Position numbers and translations under genes: made by a program. Below the pieces are notes generated by a model, which saw only the letters and a program-made list of their open reading frames with translations, did no database searches and had not been told where the DNA came from. From an uncultured Bacteroidales bacterium (lineage in GTDB: Bacteria > Bacteroidota > Bacteroidia > Bacteroidales > Bacteroidaceae), in contig CADBXO010000003.1 in the NCBI GenBank assembly GCA_902798685.1, positions 62,001 through 126,000 on the forward strand: a DNA stretch of 64,000 nt, in the 5' to 3' direction. Below, in pieces: positions 58,181 through 64,000 of this stretch. The number at the start of each line of letters is the position of its first letter. The first letter of the stretch is position 1.

Positions 58181-59872
58181 TTACTCTTTCTGATAGAGGA
58201 ATCGTTTGATACTCTTCTTTGGAGTCTTTTCAAACTCCTCATGATATATCCTTATCTGAGAGATCTTCTCATAGGCGGGAAGGATCTCGTTAAGCTCAAC
58301 GCGGTTCTGCTCCATGACTGCGGCAATCTGCTCATCGGTCAGGCCGGCTTTCATTGCCTCGTCAAAGTCGGGATAAACCAGAGCAACGAGCTTCTCATTC
58401 TCAGATATTACAACTGACTCGTTTACAAGGTTCATGTTGTTCAGGTGATCCTCAATCTCCTCGGGGTAGATGTTCTGGCCCGAAGGTCCAAGGATGAGGC
58501 TCTTGCTGCGGCCCTTGATGAATATGTTGCCCTCTTTGTCCATGATACCAAGGTCGCCGGTATACATCCAGCCGTCCTTGTCAATGGTCTCCTCGGTCAG
58601 TTTCTCGTTCTTATAGTAACCCAGCATTACGTTAGGACCGCGGCAGATGATCTCACCGGGAACGTTCTCGGGATCGTTGCTCAGGATCTTTACCTCCATG
58701 TTGGGAACGGGCTTACCGCATGAACCCAGGGCGAATGTGGTCTTGTCATCATATGCGATGATAGGTCCGCACTCTGTTGCACCGTAACCTACGGTGTAGG
58801 GGAAGTGTACCGATGCTACGAACTTCTCGACCTCCTGGTTGAAGGCTGCACCGCCCAGGATAACCTCGTAGAAGTTTCCGCCGAATCCCTTGATCATCTC
58901 CTCACCGACCTTCTTCTTGATCTGGTCATTCAAGATAGGCACCTTGAGCAGAAGCTTCATTGAAGGAGTCTCCAGCTTGGGCAGTATGTTCTTCTTGATG
59001 ATCTTTTCAATTACCAGAGGAACTGATACTACAAGGGCGGGCTTGATCTCGCCAAGAGCCTGGAATATGATCTTGGGGCTGGGAAGGCGGGTCAGGAAAT
59101 ATACGTGGCAACCTGTAAGGAATTCGTAGAAGAACTCGAATGAGAATCCGTACATGTGAGCCATGGGCAGCATGGATATGATCTTGTCGCCGGCTTTCAT
59201 GGAGAACATAGCCTTGCATGCAAAGAGGTAGTTGCTTATGAGTGAGCGGTAGGGGAGCATTACACCCTTTGAGAATCCGGTGGATCCTGAGGTGTAGTTG
59301 ATCATGCACAGGTCATCAAAGCCTGCCTCATAGTAATTGAGGTCCTTCTGCTTGAACTCCTTGGGGTATTTGCGTCCGAAGAGCTCATTCAGGTGCTCGC
59401 GTGCATAAGTCAGTTTCTCATTGCGTGATACAACCAACTGGTACTCATCGAGAGTGATGATTCCCTCCAGATTGGGCATGGATGCCTCGTTGAGGTTCTC
59501 CCAGATCTGGTCTCCTGCCAAGAAGAGCTTGGTCTCGGAGTGGTTGATTATATGGTGAATGTTATCGGCCTTGAATTCATGAAGGATAGGTACCACTACG
59601 GCTCCGTAGGTGAGGGCAGCGATACATGCGGTTCCCCAGTTGGAACTGTTCTTGCCGCACAGTGCTATACGGTCACCGGGCTGCAGTCCGGCCTCCTCAA
59701 AGAGGATGTGAAGCTTGGCTACGCGGCGTGCAACGTCACGGTACAGCAGTGTAGAGCTTTTATAGTCCGTAAAAGCCTCCTTATCCCAGTTCTCCACCAG
59801 AGTTTTCCTGATGTAAGCATTAAGGTTCTTCTCTGTGAAGACATTGTCTGATCTGTCGTAATGATCAATCAT
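58181..59872 (-). CDS. AMP-forming acyl-CoA ligase
   Basis: A 563-residue member of the adenylate-forming family, probably a long-chain fatty acid-CoA ligase. The AMP-binding loop YTSGSTGFSKG lies at 193-203, then VGYGATECGPIIAYDD (A5 motif) and WMYTGDLGIMDKEGN (A7). The C-terminus carries the catalytic Lys region (EEFEKTPKKSIKRFLY). It would activate fatty acids for lipid synthesis or degradation. It lies 11 bases downstream of the PLP homeostasis gene on the same strand, so both are probably one transcript. Confidence 0.88.
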   Translation of the reverse strand: MIDHYDRSDNVFTEKNLNAYIRKTLVENWDKEAFTDYKSSTLLYRDVARRVAKLHILFEEAGLQPGDRIALCGKNSSNWGTACIAALTYGAVVVPILHEFKADNIHHIINHSETKLFLAGDQIWENLNEASMPNLEGIITLDEYQLVVSRNEKLTYAREHLNELFGRKYPKEFKQKDLNYYEAGFDDLCMINYTSGSTGFSKGVMLPYRSLISNYLFACKAMFSMKAGDKIISMLPMAHMYGFSFEFFYEFLTGCHVYFLTRLPSPKIIFQALGEIKPALVVSVPLVIEKIIKKNILPKLETPSMKLLLKVPILNDQIKKKVGEEMIKGFGGNFYEVILGGAAFNQEVEKFVASVHFPYTVGYGATECGPIIAYDDKTTFALGSCGKPVPNMEVKILSNDPENVPGEIICRGPNVMLGYYKNEKLTEETIDKDGWMYTGDLGIMDKEGNIFIKGRSKSLILGPSGQNIYPEEIEDHLNNMNLVNESVVISENEKLVALVYPDFDEAMKAGLTDEQIAAVMEQNRVELNEILPAYEKISQIRIYHEEFEKTPKKSIKRFLYQKE

Positions 59873-59883
59873 GGATGTTATGG

Positions 59884-60564
59884 TTATTTGTTGATATTGT
59901 AGTTTCTTTCACCGAATATGGAACTGCCTATGCGTACCATATTGCTTCCTTCCTCAATTGCCAGCTCATAATCACCGCTCATACCTGCCGATATGGTCTT
60001 GAAATCAGGGCTGTCATGGAAGTATTTATCCTTATATGTATCAAAGATCTGCTTGAGGCGGCTGAACTCGCCACGGACCTGAGCCTCATCATCGGTGTTG
60101 CTGGCCATTCCCATTACACCGCCAATGGTGATGTTCTTAAGCTCCTTCCACTTGCCCTCCTCAAGCATTGCGGTGCACTCATCGGCCGAGAAACCGAACT
60201 TGGTCTCCTCGGTAGCTATGTGCAGTTGAAGCAGGCATGTTATGTGGCGGTTGAAGCGGGCGGCCTGGCGGTCTATCTCAGCGAGTTTGTCATAATTGTC
60301 GACTCCCTGTATTACCGATACGTACGGCGCCATAAGCTTGATCTTATTGCTCTGGACGTGGCCGATGAAATGCCACTCGATGTCCTTGGGCAGAACCTGG
60401 CTCTTGGCAGTCATCTCCTGAACCTTGTTCTCGCCGAATATGCGCTGACCGGCATCGTATGCCTCCTGCAACATCTCAACGGGATGGGTCTTGGATACTG
60501 CTACAAGCGTTACTCCTGCGGGGAGTGTGGCTTTGATTCGGTTCAGGTTCTCTCTTATGTCCAT
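59884..60564 (-). CDS. YggS-family PLP homeostasis protein
   Basis: A 226-residue protein of the YggS/PLPBP family, which binds pyridoxal phosphate without known catalysis and balances vitamin B6 and amino-acid pools. The PLP lysine is Lys25 in VAVSKTHP. Further signatures are IFGENKVQEM, EWHFIGHVQSNK and a closing GMSGDYELAIEEGSNMVRIGSSIFG. It is the first gene of a two-gene transcript with the acyl-CoA ligase, under a minus-strand promoter element. Confidence 0.94.
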   Translation of the reverse strand: MDIRENLNRIKATLPAGVTLVAVSKTHPVEMLQEAYDAGQRIFGENKVQEMTAKSQVLPKDIEWHFIGHVQSNKIKLMAPYVSVIQGVDNYDKLAEIDRQAARFNRHITCLLQLHIATEETKFGFSADECTAMLEEGKWKELKNITIGGVMGMASNTDDEAQVRGEFSRLKQIFDTYKDKYFHDSPDFKTISAGMSGDYELAIEEGSNMVRIGSSIFGERNYNINK

Positions 60565-60580
60565 ATTGGCTTATGCGTTG

Positions 60581-60588
60581 CAAAGTTA
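60581..60588 (-). promoter_or_regulatory. Bacteroidota -7 promoter element
   Basis: On the minus strand this reads TAACTTTG, 16 bases before the YggS-family start. Confidence 0.6.
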
Positions 60589-60689
60589 CTTAGTGGTGTC
60601 AACCGCCGCTTCTTTATTTGTCTTTATTTATCTTCATATGCACACTTTGATATAGTATGTGCATGTTTTTTGTTTCGGCATAAATTCTG

Positions 60690-60697
60690 TATCTTCG
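60690..60697 (+). promoter_or_regulatory. Promoter element of the FtsX-like permease
   Basis: TATCTTCG matches TAnnTTTG with one change, 9 bases before the ATG at 60707. A TTTG lies 17 bases further upstream (60669-60672), consistent with a -33 element. Confidence 0.5.
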
Positions 60698-60706
60698 CGT
60701 TCAGTT

Positions 60707-61945
60707 ATGGAGAAGTTTCTGGCCAGACGACTGTACGGTAGGGACGAGGGCGTGAGAGGAGGTTCACGTCCTGCAATCATCATTGCAACTACCGGTATCG
60801 CGGTGGGTCTGGTGGTTATGATACTTACTCTTGCCATCACCCGCGGATTCAAGACTCAGATACGTGACAAGGTCATGGGCTTCTCGCAGCATATCACCGT
60901 CACCAACTCCCGCGTGGGTCTGGGCGTGGTTGAGGACCCTGTCAGCTGTAACGATGCTGCCATGAGAGCTCTCGTGGCGCAGGATCTGGTTGAGCGCGTT
61001 CAGCCATACATCAACAAACCCTGTATTATCCGTACCGATGAGGCCTTCCACGGCTTCATGCTCAAGGGCATCGGCCCCGATTATGACCGCACGTTCCTGA
61101 ACAGTTACATGGTGCGCGGCGGATTCCCTGAGCCGCAGGATTCACTGGGTAACAACTGGGTGGTCCTTTCCAAGAATATAGCCGATATGCTGGGACTGGA
61201 TGTGGGCTCCAAGGCCGATGTCTATTTCATGCAGACCCAGGTACGCATACGCCGCCTGACGGTTACGGGTATCTATGAGACCGGATTCATGGAGTATGAC
61301 CGTATGTTCGGCATATCTGAACTCCAGCTGCTTCAGCGTCTCAATGACTGGGAACCTTATGAGTACAGCGGTCTGGAGATTGGCCTTAAAAGCGTAAGCG
61401 ATGTTGAAGACGGCTACTTCCAGGTGCGTGAGGTGGTGAATGACCTGGAGGACCTTACAGGTGAGGATTATCTGGTACGCACGCTTTATGATACCCATTC
61501 AGGTCTGTTCGCATGGCTTGAGGTGCTGGATCTGAATGTCTGGATTATCCTGGCTCTTATGTTGGGCATTGCAGGATTCACCATGATCTCAGGTCTGCTC
61601 ATAATCATATTTGAACGTACCGCAACGATTGGTACGCTCAAGGCTCTGGGTGCATCGAACAAGACGGTCAGGAAGATATTCCTGCGTCTGGCTTCATACA
61701 TCATAATGAAGGGAATGGCAATAGGAAATATCATTGGAATATCGCTCTGCCTTATCCAGAAGTGGTTCCGTATATTCCCGCTTGATCCGGCCAACTATTA
61801 TCTGGACAGCGTACCTATGCAGTTGGGAGCCGGATGGCTCATCACTCTCAACGTTACCATGTTCCTGCTCTCAATGCTCATGATGCTGCTTCCGAGTGCA
61901 GTCATCTCAAGGATAGTTCCTTCAAAGTCTATCCGTTTCGAATAA
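60707..61945 (+). CDS. ABC transporter permease, FtsX/LolE type
   Basis: A 412-residue permease with one N-terminal helix (about 20-42: IIIATTGIAVGLVVMILTLA), a large extracytoplasmic MacB-type domain, and three C-terminal helices with the FtsX signature (TIGTLKALGASNKTVRKIF). Proteins of this plan extract lipoproteins from the inner membrane (LolC/E) or export other substrates. The ATG at 60707 follows the promoter and starts MEKFLARRLYGRDEG, as in LolE-like proteins. No ATPase gene is adjacent, so its partner is elsewhere. It converges on the acid phosphatase with five bases between. Confidence 0.85.
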   Translation: MEKFLARRLYGRDEGVRGGSRPAIIIATTGIAVGLVVMILTLAITRGFKTQIRDKVMGFSQHITVTNSRVGLGVVEDPVSCNDAAMRALVAQDLVERVQPYINKPCIIRTDEAFHGFMLKGIGPDYDRTFLNSYMVRGGFPEPQDSLGNNWVVLSKNIADMLGLDVGSKADVYFMQTQVRIRRLTVTGIYETGFMEYDRMFGISELQLLQRLNDWEPYEYSGLEIGLKSVSDVEDGYFQVREVVNDLEDLTGEDYLVRTLYDTHSGLFAWLEVLDLNVWIILALMLGIAGFTMISGLLIIIFERTATIGTLKALGASNKTVRKIFLRLASYIIMKGMAIGNIIGISLCLIQKWFRIFPLDPANYYLDSVPMQLGAGWLITLNVTMFLLSMLMMLLPSAVISRIVPSKSIRFE

Positions 61946-61950
61946 TCCGG

Positions 61951-62697
61951 TTATTCCTGTTTTTGGGTCTGCTGACCTGAAAGACGTGCGAATTCCTCAC
62001 GTGCTGCGGCCATATCGGCCATGAAATCGGCGCTGGTATGCATACGTGCCAGGCAGGCTGCGGCTAGCATCCTTGAGGCATCTACGTCACTCTGCCAGTG
62101 ATAGCCCAGGATCACGCGGCTCTGTCCCCATTCATAACCCAGCAGCAGAATCTCATCCTGTGCGGCAGGATTGATCTCGGCCAGGATAAGAGCCAGACCC
62201 CATCCGCGAACCGTATGGCCCGATGGGTATGAGCCTGTGGGATGCTCACGGTCCTCGCTGGCAGGCAGTCCTGACGGCTCATTGTAATAATTGTAGGGTC
62301 TTGGGCGCATATATTTGGCCTTGGGATATGTGGCGCTTGACTGGAAGGTGGGAACTGCACGGTTCAGCAGACGCATGATGGCAGGGGTGGTCTCCCTTGA
62401 GATTTTCATGCCGAACGGCTCGCTGAAGTATGCGGCCATTTCAGATGCGGTGTTGACGGCATGATTCTGGGCCTGCTTGAGCCTGAGCGAGTCAAGACGC
62501 TGTGCCTTGCCCCATTCATACTGTGAGACGTCATATGCGAACTGGGTTGAGTTGGTGTCAGGCGGTGCCGGCAGAAAGAGTACTGCATTGGGCAGGGAAT
62601 CGGCACTGAAATAGGAGGTGGGGCGTCTGTATTGCGCCTGTAGTGTGGCTGAAAAAAGCAGGATGGCAGACGCGGCAATATATAGGCTCTTTTTCAT
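61951..62697 (-). CDS. Class A acid phosphatase (PAP2 superfamily)
   Basis: A 248-residue secreted acid phosphatase. A signal peptide (ending TLQAQ) precedes the PAP2 signature K-x6-RP (Lys126, Arg133, Pro134), PSGH (158-161) and S-R-x5-H-x3-D (Ser193, Arg194, His200, Asp204), all present. Class A enzymes (PhoN/PhoC type) release phosphate from many organic esters in the periplasm. The gene has its own minus-strand promoter element. The last 30 residues are a helical, Ala-rich tail. Confidence 0.92.
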   Translation of the reverse strand: MKKSLYIAASAILLFSATLQAQYRRPTSYFSADSLPNAVLFLPAPPDTNSTQFAYDVSQYEWGKAQRLDSLRLKQAQNHAVNTASEMAAYFSEPFGMKISRETTPAIMRLLNRAVPTFQSSATYPKAKYMRPRPYNYYNEPSGLPASEDREHPTGSYPSGHTVRGWGLALILAEINPAAQDEILLLGYEWGQSRVILGYHWQSDVDASRMLAAACLARMHTSADFMADMAAAREEFARLSGQQTQKQE

Positions 62698-62730
62698 AAC
62701 AGATTGATTGGTTAGTCAAAATCAGTATTG

Positions 62731-62738
62731 CAAAGATA
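62731..62738 (-). promoter_or_regulatory. Bacteroidota -7 promoter element for the acid phosphatase
   Basis: On the minus strand this reads TATCTTTG, 33 bases before the start at 62697. Confidence 0.6.
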
Positions 62739-62760
62739 TTTTATTTTCGGGAAGATTATT

Positions 62761-62768
62761 TATCTTCG
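62761..62768 (+). promoter_or_regulatory. Promoter element of rmuC
   Basis: TATCTTCG matches TAnnTTTG with one change, 25 bases before the rmuC ATG. Confidence 0.48.
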
Positions 62769-62793
62769 TAACCATATAAAAGCGTTTTTAATC

Positions 62794-64000
62794 ATGGTTG
62801 TAATAATAGGAATCCTTTGCGCAGTGGTAGGCCTGTTGGCCGGTTTCCTGATGGGTACGGGTAAGGCCAAGAAGGATTGGCAGGCACATACCCAGGAACT
62901 CCTGGATGCCCGTCAGAAGGCGTGTGATGACATGATGGCGGCTCAGGACAAGCGTCATGCCGAGGCTTTTGCCGCTCAGCAGGCCAAGTTTGACGAGACG
63001 ATCGCGAAGGTATCGGCCCAGATGCGTGCCGATACGGCCGATATGCTTAAGAAACGCCAGGAGGAGTTTGCCGCATCAAGCAACACCAGCATCGGTCAGA
63101 TAGTAAATCCCCTCAAGGAGACTATTGACAGGATGAAGGAGGCCATGAAGGAGAACACCATCAAGCAGACATCCATAAGCAGTGAGATAAAGACCCAGGC
63201 TGAAAACATGATGCGCCAGAGCGCGGCCGCCAAGGAGAGTGCCGATGAACTTACGCGCGTGTTCCGTCATGCAGGCCGCGTGCAGGGTAACTGGGGTGAG
63301 ATTATCCTTGATGAGCTCCTGGAATCTCAGGGCCTTACCAAGGGCGTTCACTACGAACTGCAGTCATCAATCCGTGATGCCGCAGGCGATGTGGTACGTA
63401 CTGAGGATGACCGCAGCATGCGTCCCGATGTCATACTGCATCTGGACCAGAAGCGTGATGTAATCATTGACTCCAAAGTGTCTCTTACCGCATTTATGGA
63501 CTACGTGAATGCCGAGGATGAGGGTGACCGTCAGAAGTATCTCAAGGCCCACGTGGACAGTATCCAGAAACATGTCAAGGAGCTGGCGGGCAAGGACTAT
63601 TCGTCATATGTCAAGCCTCCCAAGGTAAGGATGGACTACGTGATAATGTTCGTGCCAAATACCGGTGCCCTGTGGGCTGCAGTGGGAGCCCAGCCCGATT
63701 TGTGGCGTAATGCGATGGAAAAGAATGTCTATATTGCCGATGAGCAGACTCTGTTTGCCGCCCTGCGTATAATCAATATGACATGGACTCAGATTGCACA
63801 GGCTCAGAACCATGAGAAGGTTTATGAGCTTGCAAATGAGATGATGGACAGAGTGGGGCAGTTCATGGACCGTTACAAGGCTATAGGCAAGGCGCTTGAG
63901 AATGCGGAGAAGGCTTATGAGGCTGGCGGCAAGAAACTTGAGCCCAGCGGCCAGAGCATCATCCAGACATGCGCCAAACTCCAGAAACTGGGAGCAAAAC
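62794..64000 (+). CDS. rmuC: DNA recombination protein RmuC, 5' part
   Basis: The first 402 residues of RmuC; the gene runs off the window end. RmuC limits inversions and may be a nuclease of the restriction-endonuclease fold. An N-terminal membrane helix (MVVIIGILCAVVGLLAGFLM) is followed by a coiled coil up to about residue 145 (many Ala, Gln, Glu, Lys) and then the nuclease-like domain: VQGNWGEIILDELLESQGL, MRPDVILHLDQKRDVIIDSK and VSLTAF, with the Asp and Lys of a PD-(D/E)xK-type site. Only the C-terminal end is missing. Confidence 0.93.
   Translation, partial: MVVIIGILCAVVGLLAGFLMGTGKAKKDWQAHTQELLDARQKACDDMMAAQDKRHAEAFAAQQAKFDETIAKVSAQMRADTADMLKKRQEEFAASSNTSIGQIVNPLKETIDRMKEAMKENTIKQTSISSEIKTQAENMMRQSAAAKESADELTRVFRHAGRVQGNWGEIILDELLESQGLTKGVHYELQSSIRDAAGDVVRTEDDRSMRPDVILHLDQKRDVIIDSKVSLTAFMDYVNAEDEGDRQKYLKAHVDSIQKHVKELAGKDYSSYVKPPKVRMDYVIMFVPNTGALWAAVGAQPDLWRNAMEKNVYIADEQTLFAALRIINMTWTQIAQAQNHEKVYELANEMMDRVGQFMDRYKAIGKALENAEKAYEAGGKKLEPSGQSIIQTCAKLQKLGAK

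Noticed and set aside
63076..63351. Minus-strand 91-codon frame inside rmuC
   Set aside because: It is antisense to the well-conserved RmuC frame and has no independent support.
1..64000. tRNA, rRNA, IS transposase, prophage or CRISPR genes
   Set aside because: None could be recognised by eye; small RNAs without strong structure could have been missed.

Overview
The window reads as a chromosomal segment of a Bacteroidales bacterium (phylum Bacteroidota), most likely gut-associated. Three lines support this. Many intergenic regions carry the Bacteroidota -7 promoter element TAnnTTTG. The lipoprotein families are typical of the order (fimbrillin, DUF3575, DUF5119, PCMD). The Rnf operon has the order RseC-RnfB-C-D-G-E-A, and S16 has a long Ala/Glu tail. 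I see no phage, plasmid, IS transposase, CRISPR, tRNA or rRNA.

Layout. 1-6.5 kb: the end of rnhB, a small peptide plus fimbrillin-like lipoprotein on the minus strand, then a PCMD lipoprotein, a membrane polyferredoxin, a Tat-type aldo/keto reductase with Fe-S clusters, and a SprT-like protein. 6.5-11.6 kb: a palindromic repeat, a His-rich Zn/Cd P-type ATPase, an orphan PTS EIIC, an unknown secreted protein and a MATE exporter. 11.9-34.5 kb: one uninterrupted 22.6-kb run of 13 same-strand genes, starting with a DUF3575 outer-membrane barrel protein and a DUF5119 lipoprotein and followed by eleven fimbrillin-family lipoproteins. 34.5-43.4 kb: rpsP, then rseC-rnfBCDGEA and a lipoprotein flavin reductase with two FMN-attachment motifs. 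43.4-64 kb: mostly housekeeping genes (ispE, dnaB, pheT, yebC, nadE, uxuA/uxuB, lepA, an acyl-CoA ligase, the PLP homeostasis protein, an FtsX-like permease, a class A acid phosphatase and the start of rmuC), with several small unknown genes.

Two modules look biologically most interesting. The first is the giant fimbrillin operon. Every fimbrillin has a lipobox, then a T-R-A/S (once T-K-A) site at residues 46-57, where a trypsin-like protease would trim a type V pilin precursor. Three subunits carry two tandem fimbrillin domains, and four carry a C-terminal beta-helix-like module that could be an adhesive tip. The second is the Rnf electron-transfer operon ending in a surface flavoprotein reductase with a 20-residue Gly/Phe-only loop; together they look like an electron route from cytosolic ferredoxin/NADH to an unknown external acceptor.

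Two genes, pheT and a 5'-nucleotidase-like gene, are split by internal deletions that shift the frame. Because pheT is essential, an assembly or consensus error is a serious possibility. Functions are from motif and family recognition by eye; no database search was run.
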